NCBI GenBank assembly: GCA_905178155.1
Contig: CAJINV010000004.1
Coordinates: 1,794,341-1,846,716 of the forward strand
Length of the DNA stretch: 52,376 nucleotides
Source: Amoebophrya sp. A120
Taxonomy: Eukaryota > Sar > Dinophyceae > Syndiniales > Amoebophryaceae
Direction: 5' to 3'
The translations under genes and the position numbers were made by a program. Shown piece after piece: positions 9,001 through 20,569 of this stretch (the first letter of the stretch is position 1; every line of letters starts with the position of its first letter). The notes under the pieces are model-generated. The model did no database searches. It worked only from the letters and a program-made list of their open reading frames with translations, and was not told the DNA's origin.

Positions 9001-12000
9001 CAGCGTTTTATTCCCAACATCCGGAGTGGAACAACAACCGGAAGGGACCCAACTACAACCTGCTCCAGATGCAGTAGGTGACGGAACGTCCTCGGACTCA
9101 GCCCTGTTGCAACTACCAGCGGACCTCACCCCAGAGGAGCAAGCGCGGCTGGCAGATGCGAAAGCAGTGGTGCTGGCGGAAACGAATATCACAAACGAGA
9201 TGGAAATCGCAGAAATCGTCGCGTTGGCCGAAGTCGAGCTGAACCTGGCCCCGCTCGTCGGGGAAAACGCGGACGAAACCACGCTGCACCAGTTCATCCT
9301 GTATCCTGTGCAAAGGTATCGTACTCGTATTGCAATCATGCATTACAAATCTTTTTTTAAGGTAAATCCGCATTACAAATTTTATTTCTCATGCTGAGGA
9401 AATTTGTAATGCATTTATACGAGTGCGATACTTTTGCAGTTCATATCCTGGAGGCCGACGCCATGATGGACAGCAACTCCGCCGAGGCAATCGAAATGCT
9501 TGCGGACGCGAGCATATGCATTGCAAATATGTCTGGGTCTGGTAGGATCCAAACTTGTCATGCTGTTTTTGGATTCTAAAAAAATCTGCATTGCATGACC
9601 AGCAAGAGGAGCCCAGATTGTGCTACGCGCAGACGGCATTTGTCATGCGGAATAGGCATCAGGAAGCCTTCCAAAAATCTGTTAATTATGCTAAGTCATG
9701 CACTACAGGCATCATGAGTCATGCAAAATATACATGACAAACCTGGCAATCTTTCAGACCCAGACATTTTTGCAGTTGATAGAGCACGCAGGCCGAGAAA
9801 TTGGAGGAGCTGGACGAAGAGCAGCAGGAAAAGGAGCGCCAGGCGGCCGTGCAGGCGGCGCGGAGGAACTGGAAACTGGCCGCCAACGCGGTCCGCAGAT
9901 ACAGCAAGTCGAAAAACATCGTACAGGCCATGCACGGCAAGACAACAACCACAGGCTCTTCTTCCTTCAAAGATCATCCACAATCACGCCCGCAGGAGCC
10001 AAAAACCACCGACATCGTTTCCAAGATCATGGCCGACGAGGAGGCGGATGAGGAGCTCAAAGCCGCCGCACTGAAGATTCAGGCGGCGCAGCGAGGCAAG
10101 GCGGACCGCAGGAAGGTGGAAGCGCTGAAAGCAGGACAGCAGGAAGGAGCAGAGGGACTCAGTCCAGCCGGCGGCGATGCTATGCAGTGCAAGAGTATCG
10201 TACTCGCAGTATTAATTGCAGTCATGCATTACAAATCTTGTTCCTAACGTCAACCAGCATTACAAATTCCATTTCTCATGCTGAGGCAATTTGTATATGC
10301 GATTCATACTACTACGACATGCTTTTGCAATTCATAGATGCTGGTGAACAACAAACTGCAGGAGAGGGCGTGATCGTCATCGATGAAGAAGATGAAGAGC
10401 TAAAACAAGCGGCAATCCGCATCCAGGCTGTGCAGCGGGGAAAGCAGGACCGTCGGAGGTTGCAGAAACTGGAAGAAGAGAAGAAAGTCGTCGTGTCCGA
10501 CACCGAACTATCAAGTGCAAATATGTCTGGGTCTGGAAGAGTGCAAGTTTGTCATGCTTGTCTCGCATGCCTCTTAAATCTGTAATGCATGACCAGGAAG
10601 GCAGTTTCTTACCTGCCATTAAAGAATGAACTTTCTCCTGCGGGAAGCAAAACACATACGAGCTCAGAAACTTGTCATGCCTGGCTGCATATCGCAGTGC
10701 GTCAACCATTCACAAACTAGCATCACAAGTTTCCAGACGCAGACATATTTGCAATGCATACGAACTGCTAGAATTAATGAACGACGAAAACGCGGACGAA
10801 GAGCTGAAGGCGGCGGCAGTAAAAATCCAGGCGATTCAGCGCGGCAAGGCGGACCGAAGGAAGGTCCAAGAAAAAATATCCGCGCAGAAGGAGGGTACCG
10901 CGATACTAGAAGATCCTGCTGCCGCAACGGTAACTGCTGCACCTAAAGCAGAAGAGCACCAAGACGGTCATCTTGACGAGCAACAAGTGGAACCGCGATC
11001 GTCCACAACCGGCGTCAGTTTTGAGAAAGACGAGGAAACGATGATCGAACTAGACTTAGTCGAGGATGAAGAATTAAAACAGGCCGCGATCAAGATTCAG
11101 GCCATGCAGCGCGGCAAAGCGGACCGGCGGAAGGTCGCGGAGAAGAAAGATACGAAGGAGAAGGACATTGTTGAGCCCTTGTCCCCGGCGACACTGGCGC
11201 GGCCCGTGACGCTCGACGAAGCGACCGTCGCAGAATTAGCGATGGACGAAGACGAAGAGCTGCGGGCTGCGGCCGTGAAAATTCAGGCGGTGCAGCGGGG
11301 GAAGCAGCAGAGGCGGAAAATGAGCGACAGTGCTGGTGCTGCTACGCCCGCCGTGGTTACTACCACAATTGACGAGGCCACCGTTGACGCAATCGTCGCT
11401 GACGAAGAGGCGGATGAGGAGCTAAAGGCTGCGGCCGTGAGAATTCAGGCGGTGCAGCGGGGAAAACAAGACCGAAGGAAGATGGAGGAAAAGAAAGCGG
11501 CGAAAGAAGCGGGTAGATTTTCACCAGGGGCAACTGGTGCACAACAAGAAGTAGAAGGACCACCAACAGCAGAAGCAGGAGCAGAAGACCTGCTCACGCA
11601 ACAAGAACTTGAGGAGGACAAAGAACTGGAACAGGCGGCCATCAAGATCCAAGCGGTCCAGCGAGGCAAGCAAGAGCGGAAGAAACGCACAGCTGCAGCA
11701 GGTGATGCATCTCCCATTGTAGCGACACCGGTCGTGGACCGAGCCACGATTGACGCCATTGCTGCCGACGAGGAAGAGGACGAGGAGCTGCGCTTGGCTG
11801 CTATCAAGATCCAGGCTGTGCAGAGGGGGAAACAGGACAGGAAAAAAATGGCAGAGAAACACCAAGGCGGCATTGCCGTTGCGGCGGAAGGAGAGGCAGC
11901 TGCCACTGCTGCCAGCCCGCCCGCAGTAGAACATCAAGACGCTGCGGCTGCACAAGAGGAAAATAAGGTCGACATCGATGAAAACGATGAAGAGCTGAAG

Positions 12001-15000
12001 GCCGCAGCTGTGAAAATCCAGGCCGTGCAGCGGGGCAAGATGCAACGAAGGAAAATGTCCGGTGGTGTTGAAGGAGGTGATGGCACAAGTCCATCTGCCG
12101 CAGCCGCTTCGCCAGAAGAAGAACCCACTCCGCTGACGCAGGAGGAGGCCGTGTCCGCAATCCTGGCGGATGAGGAGGCTGACGAGGAGCTGAAGGCGGC
12201 CGCGGTAAAGATTCAAGCTGTGCAACGAGGGAAACTGGAACGGAGAAAACTGTCTGAAAAGTCGACTTCGTCAGCAAACCAGGCTCGGGTAGGAGAATCA
12301 ACACAAGAACAAGCTTCAATCCCACAGCAGAAAATCGTCATTGCTAGTGCAACCGCTGGGAGCAGCATCTCCGTCGAGCTGGATGGCGCTGCGATCGCGG
12401 AGCTACTGGGCGACGAAACCGCGGAAGAGGAACTAAAGGCTGCCGCGGTGAAAATCCAAGCGGTGCAACGGGGCAAGCTGGAGCGGAGAAAGATGCAAGA
12501 AAAAAAGATGAAGTCCGTTGAGGGTCGTGGAGACGGACTTCTGGTGGAGCAGGCGGGAGTAGACGAAGGAGGACAAGATGAACCTAGTAGTACCGCAGGA
12601 CCAGGAGCACCACCCGACCAAGCTAGTACCGGGGCCCAACAAGGAGAAGAGCCGCCGATTGACATCATTGAGGACGAAGAATTGTTAGCAGCCGCAGTGA
12701 AAATCCAGGCTGCGCAGCGCGGCAAGAAAGACAGAAAGAAAGTCGAGGAAAAGAAGCAGGAGAAAGAACAAGCAGCTAGTGCTGCAATAATAAGTCCTGC
12801 AGTCGCTCCAGTTACTATCGAGATTGAAGTGGACTCGGAGGAGGAGCGTCGTTTGTCGAAGCAATTTGCCGAGATGAAGCAACGAGTGAAGCAGCAGCTG
12901 CAGGGCTTTAGCCAGGAAGAGGAGGAGGAGCAGGAAGAAGTGCAGAAGTACGTGTCCGATTTGATCTACGTAACCGAAAGTGAAGCGCTCGGGGCCGCGG
13001 CAGGTGCAGAAAGTGCCGCGCCAGTCGATGGTGTTGAGCAAGGTGCTCCTGCTTCAGGAGGAGTAGCTGTACCTACCGCTGATGAATTGCAGGCCCTAAA
13101 AGAAACTACAGGACCTGCTGCTGATAGTTGTGCAGACCCGGGTGTAGAACAAGTAGAGGCCATACTAGAAGCTGCGGTAGAAGCTGTACCAGCGGAGCAA
13201 AGTGTGGTTGTTCCGCAGGTGCAAGCGTCTGCACCAGCGCCCGATGGGGCCGAGGACATGCAAAAAGGCTCAGAAAACGCCATCGAGGGTGCTGAAGGTG
13301 AAGTAAGTGCAGAACAAGTGGCAAGCGTGTCGGCCGAACAAGTCGCAGCGACTGCAGCGACAGTTGCTGGAGAAGGTGCTGCAACTGAGCCACCAATCGA
13401 CGGTGCGGTCGTTGTAGAGGACGGCACCACTGCTGTCGCGGTAGAAGCAGCAGAAACGGAGGATGTGGTGAAAGAAACGGTTCCCACGCAAGATGGTGAG
13501 GTTGCTGCAGACCTACAGGAAGCACAACCACAGGTAATTGTCGAGGAGTCCCAACAAGAGGATAAAGCCAAAGGAGTCGTTGCCATACCACCCAGCGAGG
13601 TCGTTGTACTGCCTGAGCTGCAAGATGCGGCAACTAGTGGAGAACTACAGGCTAGTGCAGTTGCAGCAGTCCCCAGCGCTGGCGCGCAGAGTCCGGACCG
13701 AAGCACTTCGAACGAACAGTCCGGCTCAGCTACATCGGGTCCGTCCCTACTGAAGTCTGCGAAGGCACTGTGGATGGCGGTCACCGTGAAACGCGTGGTT
13801 GCGCACAGCAGACGAGCCAGCAAGGCGAAAAAGGCGGAAGCGGCGAACGGTGCGGCTTCTCCGCCGGCAGAGGATGCTGGTTCAACTGCGGCCGCGGTGG
13901 GAAAAGTAGTAGATTCGGTAGAAGCAGCGGATCAACCAGTGGGCGCTGCTACCACGACGTCAGCAGTAGAGCAAGCTGCTGGTGTCGCGGAGGATGGTAG
14001 TGCTGCGGTCCCGGCGGACGCAGCAGCACCGGGTGAAGGAGTAGACGCAGGTGCAGCACTAGATGCAGAGCCGGGGTCAATAGGACAACCGCCAGCGGAT
14101 GGTGTAGAAGCTCCGGAGGGGGCTACTGCGGCATCTGCAGACCACGTCGCTGCCACTACAACTCCCGGTGCCGGGGAGGGTGATGAAAGTGCGAAAGTTC
14201 CGTCAGATAGCGAGCAGAAAGCCTCTGTGCCGACTGGTGAAGCAAGTGCAGATGCATCCGCTGCTACACCTGCCGCAGTAGAGGAAGGCACACTACCGAC
14301 GGAAGGCGGGGAGCAACTACCAGCAGCAGAAAAACCACAAGGCACAGCCGCGGAGGGTGATGAACCACCGCTGCCGCCTCCGGCAGAATTTGCGGAGCAG
14401 CTGAACCTGTTGCGGGAAGCAGAGGACTTGCTCGCAGAAGTCGCGGCAGACGACGCCGAAGTGCCGACGATCGTCCCGACCGGAGTATCAACAGCCGACG
14501 TGGTGGCAACAGAAGACGTAGTTCTGGCGGAAGGTGCTGCTCCTGCGGACAATGCAACAAATACGCCAGCTGCTGGTGAACAAGCTACAAGGGAGACGAA
14601 ACTATCGGAAGAGGGAGCAAAAGTCCTCGATCCCACGTCCTCATTACAAATCAGCGACCAACCCGACAACTTGGTACCACCAGAGGGAGGGGCTGAGCAA
14701 CAAGCTGCTTCTGGCGCCGGCGACCCAGCAAGTGCGATCGTGAGCAGGGGAGAGCCGATCGATGCTCAGGCTGCTGCAGCAAAGGAGAAGGCGGAAGCCG
14801 CGGCAAAAGCAAAGACGGCTGAGCAAGAGCAAGCCCTTCCGATCGAAGAGGTAGCAGTAGCCGTGGAACCGGTTGCTGTTGATCCGTCTGTGGAGAAAGG
14901 TAAGGCAGAGGATGAAACAAAGCCGTCTGTAGTTCAGTTTGACCAACAAGAAGTTGACCCAGAAGTAGAACACCAACCGGCTTCAACATCAGTGAAAAAG

Positions 15001-18000
15001 GATGAGAAGAAGAAGCGCAGTTCCACTGCGTCTGCGTCCTCTAGCCGGCAACAGTCGCCCGGCGCGGCGAGCAGTGTGGTCAGCGAAGACGCCGGTTTGA
15101 AGCTCGATCTAGACACGCATCGGACCGTCGACACAGCGGCGTCCACGCGGCCGCAGACGCGACAAAAGGATCTGCGGTTCCGCGAGGGGGACGACAGCAC
15201 ATTTGTGTATTCTCCGAAACACAAAGACGCGACCAAACGGCCACGGAGCGGCGGGAGTGCCGCCGACCGGAGTCCCAGCTCGGGCGAGTCCCGGTCCCCC
15301 CGGTCGCGCAGTCCGCCCTTGGCGGACATGACGAATCGCGCGGGGCTGACCAGCTGGGTGGGCATGCTGTCCGGTTTAGGCGGGAGTGGGCTTCGTGGTC
15401 CTATCGCGCGCGCGGACGACGCGGTCGGGCGGGAAATTCCCGCGCACCCGCCGGGCATGGTGCAGGGGAAGAAGACAAAATCCTTTATCGAAGACGACCT
15501 GACGCCGGACCAGGAGCGCCTGAGAAATTTGGTCTCGCCAGCCTACGTCCGACACGTTTTGCGGTCCAAGGTGATCGGCATTGGGCCACCGTACAACGCG
15601 AACTTTGGCGCGGGCGGCCGGAAGATCGAGCCGCGGGGGAAATCCGCGGAGGCGGGCGACTGGACGTGGGCCAAGACGCAGAACGTGAAGCAGGACACGC
15701 GCGATTGGTCGCGGTCGTACCAGCACGTGCGCACGGCCTTCGACAACGTCGGCGGAAGAGGCAAGCTGCCGCGACTGAAACTGGGCCCGCCGCCACAGCT
15801 GCAGCCCGTGCAAACCACGCCCACCGCCGCGAGCGTGGCCGCAAAGCGAAGGGCGAACGCGCGGAAAGCGCAGGGAGTCCCGGTCGGACCGCCGGGACGG
15901 GCGTTCCGAAAAACCGCAGGCGCGAAAGAACCGATTCCGGTGGGAAAGACAGAGCCGGATCCAATAGGCGGAATGCATCCGGGCATCGTGAAGGCCGGAA
16001 CGTCCACAAAGTCCTCCCCGTCCTCCGCGGGGAAAAAGGGCAAATCGTCAGCCGCCGAGGAAGGCCGAGGTGGATCTTCCCCCGGCGGGGGGATCGGCGC
16101 CAGTTCCCCCGGCGGATCGTCGCCGGGAGAAAAGAAGAAGAAGCAGAAGGCAAATATGGACAGTCTAGACACGAAAGAAAGTGGTGCAGCGGAGGATGGT
16201 ACAACTACAGCTGCCGGAGGAGCGAGGAAGGGCAAGGGGGTTTCTGCCTCACCAGGAGGAACTGCCGCGGAGGAAATTGACAGATCTCCGGGCGGACGAG
16301 AGGGACAAGAACTTCCAGATGGGGCCGGCGGCGCTGCTGCAGAAATAGAGCCAGATGGTGTAGATGGAGTTGCAATACCGACCGGAGAAACAGGTGGTGC
16401 CATGATCACGACGGAAGACGGGCGTGTAATCCCCGCTTCCGATGACCAAATCGTGCTCTCCGATGGAACCATCATAACGCAGGATGACAGCACCAAGCAA
16501 GAAGCCTTCTCCGCGAGCTCGGCGGAAGAGCCGGGCGAGCAGTTGGTGCATCAGGCGTTGATGGAAGTGGTGGAGAACCTGTCTGGAGGCTATCAAACAA
16601 AAAAAGTTCGTCACGATCACGCATGCGCATTTTTGCAGTACAAAACTGCTTGTCATGCGTAAAAATGCATCACAGCCAAACTGCATTGGGAATTTCCCTA
16701 GTGTTTCTGCAATACAAGGAAAATTTGTCGTGCTAAGAAAATTTGTAATGCAAAGCCTGCAAGTTAGTGACTGTGGCGAACTTTTTTCTCTCCATAGAGG
16801 CACAGCTGCCTTTAGTATCCAGGACGACTTGTGGTCCGAACAGGAGGTGGTGTTGCTATCCACTGCAAATATGTCTGGGTCTGAAAGATGTCATGCGTAT
16901 TTTGCATGACGCGTGATGCCTGTAATGCATGACCCAGCATCACAGAAGAGGAGAAAATTTCAGAATGCTTACTGATGCCTCTCCCGCATGAGAAATGGTG
17001 CCCTCGCCGCATCACATAAACTTGACCCCTACATGCTCCTCATGCAATACAGATTTTTTTAGATTCCAAAAATAGCATCACAAGTTGCATCCTTCCAGAC
17101 CCAGATGACATATTTGCAATGCATAGGAGCCGCCACGGGACGATGTCGATCCGGAGGAAGAGGACTCGCAGATGGGCGATCTGGAAGAAGAGCTCGTGCA
17201 GAGTATGATTTGCAAAAGTTAAAGTATCGTATTCGTATAAATGCATTACAAATTTTCCCAGCATGAGAAATCAAATTTGTAATGCGGTTTTACCTGAAGA
17301 AAAATATTTGTAATGCAAGACTTGCATTGATACGAGTACGATACTTTTGCACAGGATACAGAGGATCGTCGCGCAACTGCTGCACGGTGGGTTCGGAAGT
17401 GGAGAGGAGAGTGGTAGCGGGGTGACATCGGTTGCAACTGCAATTGGAATTGCAGCAGCACCACATGATGCGGAGGCACCAGGGCAAGAAGTCGAAACAG
17501 CTGCCGTCGGAGAGCGAGAGGCATCCAACTACGAGAGTGCAACAGCAGCAGCTACCGGCACCGCAATAATAGCAACCGAGGATGGAGTCCACGTTCAGCA
17601 ACCTGCGATAGAAGAAGCAGTTCCGAATGATGAGGAAGCAGCAGCACCAGTAGACCATAGAATCAGCGTTAATACCGAGGGCGAAGCGGAAGTGGCAGCG
17701 GCACTGCCCCTGGACGAGGGTGCGCCTACTGAGGTATTAAGCCAAGACCTTCAGGTCGCTGAGTCCTCTGCACCAGCACAGCCACCCGCCGAGACCACAG
17801 TAGACCAACCGCAGTCACCAGCGCAAGGTTTGTATCCAAGAAAAAACGATCGTAGGTGTAAGTAAGTAACTGCTTTTGAGGAACAGCGTTACAAATCTCT
17901 CTGCAAAAACCTGCGATGCGCAGATACTACGCGAGAACGCGCTTGAACGGACCCTACAACGCATGCCCAGCATGGCAGACGCATACATGTCTATGCATGT

Positions 18001-18587
18001 CGCGCATTACAGACTTACACTCACGGAGTTTTTTTCTTGGATAGTCTGCGGGCGGCGACGCAGGAGCACTTGGATGTCGACGAAGATGCAACGGCAGTCG
18101 CAGCGGCCGCGTATGGGACTCTGGAACGTGACATTGGTCGCTGATACGCGATTTTATGATGCACAAAGGTAGCGAAAGAGAAAGAGGGAGCTTACGCTTG
18201 CCGCTTGCGCGTCGCGCATTACAGATTTGGAATGGTTTCAATGATGCTATTTACCGCGTCAGGAAATTGTTTATGCGAAATGGCTTGGTCATGTGGAGTG
18301 TATGTGAAAGTCGCTGTGATTCTGATTTCTGGTTGGTGTTCCGCATGACAAATCCTATGAACAGCGACCAACGTAACGTTTGGGAAGCCCATAGCGCGAA
18401 TCAAGAAGTTGCGGACTCGACGTTGCAGCAGATTCTCGAGGCGGAAAACAGCGTCACGAAGGATTTTGAGGATGCAACAGTTTCACAGATCGTCCTGGAG
18501 CAGGGTGTTGCGGACCAGATTTTGGAACGAGCAGTTGCGGAAAACAACGAGGACGCCGCTGTGGGCAGAAGCGATAGAGAGGGGTGA
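6049..18587 (+). CDS. Giant IQ-motif (calmodulin-binding) protein, 5' end outside the window
   Basis: Exons: 6049-6120, 6388-6462, 6665-6814, 8144-9301, 9451-9514, 9787-10180, 10342-10508, 10766-16590, 16802-16856, 17131-17203, 17364-17832, 18049-18111, 18399-18587 (TGA). They sum to 8,754 nt, giving 2,917 residues in one frame. The N-terminal part is Pro/Tyr-rich. Twelve spaced units of the form EELKAAAVKIQAVQRGKxxRRK follow at about residues 588-1355; each is a full IQxxxRGxxxR motif that would bind calmodulin or a myosin-light-chain-like protein. Then comes a long Ala/Glu/Val-rich, probably disordered region (about 1360-2150), and a more conserved Trp-containing segment near 2265-2370. The C-terminus is acidic and helical. 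A scaffold or cytoskeletal/flagellar calcium-responsive role is inference. No catalytic domain is visible. Confidence 0.85.
6121..6382 (+). mobile_element. IE-2, family B introner
   Basis: Ends are TATCAAATGTAAAAATGTCT and its inverted counterpart ending in TTGATA. The TSD ACCAA lies at 6116-6120 and 6383-6387. Removing the element plus one TSD joins ...LDILHQ to DKEGEDR in frame. It is nearly identical to IE-15. Confidence 0.93.
6463..6664 (+). other. GT-AG intron in the IQ gene
   Basis: Donor GAG|GTATAAAG and acceptor ACACAG|CGC, both phase 0, join ...PPELAE to RDPESKQ. There are no terminal inverted repeats, so this is an ordinary spliceosomal intron. Confidence 0.65.
6815..8143 (+). other. 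Long GT-AG intron in the IQ gene
   Basis: Donor AAG|GTAGGA and acceptor CCCAG|GTC, both phase 0, join ...GGMWTK to VEGALRPP. The 1.3-kb interval has open but Ser-rich frames with no recognisable protein. A short GC3-rich frame with a hydrophobic VLLLLVVV stretch (about 6990-7135) might be an alternative exon. Confidence 0.55.
9302..9445 (+). mobile_element. IE-3, family A introner, forward
   Basis: It starts TATCCTGTGCAAAGGTATCG and ends with the inverted form ...GCAGTTCATA. The TSD is TCCTG (9297-9301 and 9446-9450). Excision joins HQFIL to EADAM. Confidence 0.95.
9515..9781 (-). mobile_element. IE-4, family B introner, reversed relative to IE-2
   Basis: Termini are GCAAATATGTCTGGGTCTGG and its inverse. 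The TSD is GAGCA (9510-9514 and 9782-9786). The internal sequence is the reverse complement of IE-2. Excision joins LADAS to TQAEK. Confidence 0.95.
10181..10336 (+). mobile_element. IE-5, family A introner, forward
   Basis: Termini are TATGCAGTGCAAGAGTATCG and ...GCAATTCATA. The TSD is GATGC (10176-10180 and 10337-10341). It lies between IQ units 1 and 2. Confidence 0.95.
10509..10760 (-). mobile_element. IE-6, family B introner, reverse
   Basis: Termini are GTGCAAATATGTCTGGGTCT and ...ATATTTGCAATGCATA. The TSD is CGAAC (10504-10508 and 10761-10765). It lies between IQ units 2 and 3; excision joins SDTE to LLEL. Confidence 0.95.
16591..16796 (+). mobile_element. IE-7, family D introner
   Basis: The termini share AAAAAAGTTCG followed by CAC, inverted at the right end (CGAACTTTTTTCTCTCCATA). 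The TSD is GAGGC (16586-16590 and 16797-16801). Excision joins ENLSGG to TAAFS. It is the only copy of its family here. Confidence 0.9.
16857..17125 (+). mobile_element. IE-8, family B introner
   Basis: Termini are CTGCAAATATGTCTGGGTCT and ...CATATTTGCAATGCATA. The TSD is degraded (GTTGC against GGAGC). Removing the element and five bases still keeps the frame, giving VVLPPRDDVD. Confidence 0.88.
17204..17358 (-). mobile_element. IE-9, family A introner, reverse
   Basis: The ends are those of family A in reverse order (TATGATTTGCAAAAG ... TTTTGCACAGGATA). The TSD is CAGAG (17199-17203 and 17359-17363). Excision joins EELVQ to RIVAQ. Confidence 0.94.
17833..18043 (+). mobile_element. IE-10, family C introner
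   Basis: Termini are TATCCAAGAAAAAAC and the inverse GTTTTTTTCTTGGATA. The TSD is GTTTG/GTCTG (4 of 5). Excision gives ...SPAQGLRAATQ. It shares its ends with IE-34. Confidence 0.9.
18112..18393 (+). mobile_element. IE-11, family E introner
   Basis: Starts TATGGG with an inner ATTGGTCGCTG; the right end is inverted (CAGCGACCAACGT ... CCCATA). The TSD is CCGCG/GCGCG (4 of 5). Excision joins AVAAAA to NQEVADS. Confidence 0.88.
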
Positions 18588-20153
18588 AGTGGATGAGAAG
18601 AGGAAAATAAAGAAGACGGGAAAACGCTGCAAGTGGGCGTGAACGTGAAGATGTAAGAAAGATATAGATATTTCTCCGCAAAGGCAAATGTACTAAAAAC
18701 GCTAAAATGACTTCCATGTTATGTACTCATACCTAGTACAACCTCAACCAGCAAATCGAACTATAATCAAACAAACGTAAACGAATAGGATAAGGACAAT
18801 TACAATTAGGAATATCGGTAGTGTGTGCTATGGTAGAATTATTTCGTAGCCGTAGTTTCTTCCCCATTCAATGCAAAGAACTTTGAAGCAAATCCACAAG
18901 TCGAAAGATATTTACAAGATCTTGCTTGCATGCTGCTGGCAATTCGAAATCGATGGTGGTCCTCGTTCAAGCCAGCAAAAAACGCAAGAACGCCTAGTAG
19001 CATGGTTCATCTTATCCTCGGCCTTCGCATTCGCCATGTAGAATTTGATTGTAAAGTAGATGCAGATCATGGCAGCTAGTTGTACTATGGCGTAATCATC
19101 TACTAAGCGAATAGTCGAAGATCTTCGTCTCAAGAGCTTTCCTTTGTTTATTCTGCAGTTCTTATTTCTTGTATCTGTATGTACATCCACCACAGAAAAA
19201 GCCACAACTGGCAGCTAGTTGCTTCTCATCAGGTAGCAATAGAAATTAATCGGCTTGCCAGCAAGAATCAAGCTCGATATAATCCACGTAATCCGATGGC
19301 ACACTAATCTCAATGAATATCAGACACTAGGATCACACAACGATAACCAAATCAAAATCTCACTAGGAGCTTCGGTAGACTGAAAATTGTCTGCGGCTAC
19401 TTGTTTCTTCTTGTAGCGTCCGAAAACTCGTTTCTTGCAGTGAAAAATGAACTTATGTTTTGCTTTTGCGTAGATAATGCACCTTATACCTTGCACGAGG
19501 ATGGAAGATGTACAACCAGTATTACAGAGGTGTTTCCTTCCTGTTGTATGAAACAAAAAAGCGCCCTGTTCCTTGATTTCGCGTGCGAGACCGAGGCCGC
19601 CCGAGCGCGATCTTTCCTGTGTAGGTGGTCTAGTCAATGTGTATGTTCGTCCATCCACGACTTTGTGTTGACCTTCAACATGTTCCTGGTATCAGAACCA
19701 TCTGTACGACGGTTGGAGGAGCGCAAGACTACCAGAAAGCCAAAAAAAGAACGGAGGAGAAGAGATTGACAAGTTGTGTGCTAGAGTGTGAGAGGCCCAC
19801 GCGTCTGCGTCGCAACGAGTTGTATTAACATCACAAGCTGATGGAGCAGACGCAAGATCTAAAATACCAAACTACGCAAAAAGAATGAGAAACAGACACG
19901 TCGTCTGGGAAAGAGCTATTAACTTTTAACACGCACCTCTGCCCGACAAATCAGCGACATTCAAAAACTTCTATAGCGATGTTGTTAGCGACATGGTAAA
20001 AAAAACGTGTATTATTCGTCCATGGCAGGACGTCGACCACGAGCCACGACCAGCACATGTTGTCGACCAGCACATGCTGACCACTCACTGTCACGACATC
20101 AAGAATTTTGATTGAAAGCGACAGTAAAACGAACATCCGAAAAACGGGAAAGA
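18588..20153. other. Intergenic region between the IQ and RIIa-like genes
   Basis: About 1.6 kb, lower in GC than the neighbouring exons. Open frames (for example 19401-19769 on +) show no recognisable domain, no introner and no codon bias like the neighbouring genes. I see no RNA gene. Confidence 0.6.
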
Positions 20154-20569
20154 ATGCCGACCACGTCTCCGAAGAAGGCGAACTACCAGGGCGCGGCGAT
20201 CAATGCGCAGGCGTATTTGAAGTCCTCCGGTATGGAAAGGTTTTTGATATCCTGTGCAAAAGTATCGTACTCGTAGTAATTGCAATTATGCATGACAAAT
20301 CTGGTTCTTGAAGTAAAAGTAAAACAGCATGACAAGTTCTAGCTTTCATGCTGAACAAACTTGCAATGTCATTTCTACTAGTACGATTTTTTTGCAATGC
20401 ATATTTGAATCAGTGCGTCAACAGTTGCGTGCAGCAGCGGGTGAACGACCCCTACGTGTTTATGCTGCGGAAATTGACCCAGAACCTGACCGAAGCAGAA
20501 CTCCAGCAGTTCGGGCTCGTGCGGACCGCGAAGGAAAAACAAATCAGGATTTCGGAGGAACAGGGGTAG
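20154..20569 (+). CDS. Small RIIa/DPY-30-like protein (84 aa)
   Basis: Exons 20154-20247 and 20409-20569, ending in TAG; 255 nt in one frame across IE-12. The core AYLKSSGMERFLNQCVNSCV followed by VNDPYVFMLRKL fits the RIIa/DPY-30 docking-dimerisation pattern: YL, a short helix, hydrophobic residues at helix spacing, then R-x-x-DP-x-x-F and a second helix. In flagellates such domains form dimers that bind amphipathic helices of scaffold proteins in axonemes, radial spokes or kinase anchors. The assignment rests on pattern only. It lies downstream of, and on the same strand as, the IQ scaffold gene. Confidence 0.7.
20248..20403 (+). mobile_element. IE-12, family A introner, forward
   Basis: Starts TATCCTGTGCAAAAGTATCG. 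The right end is inverted but worn (CGATTTTTTTGCAATGCATA). The TSD is TTTGA (20243-20247 and 20404-20408). Excision joins GMERFL to NQCVN. Confidence 0.94.

Noticed and set aside
13932-14669. Long - strand frames opposite the IQ gene (also 12966-13823, 15543-16496)
   Set aside because: They are antisense shadows of Ala/Glu-rich GC3-biased codons, giving Ser/Ala/Thr-rich nonsense with no domain.
19401-19769. 122-codon frame in the intergenic region as a gene
   Set aside because: No domain, no introner, poor codon bias, and it lies in lower-GC DNA.
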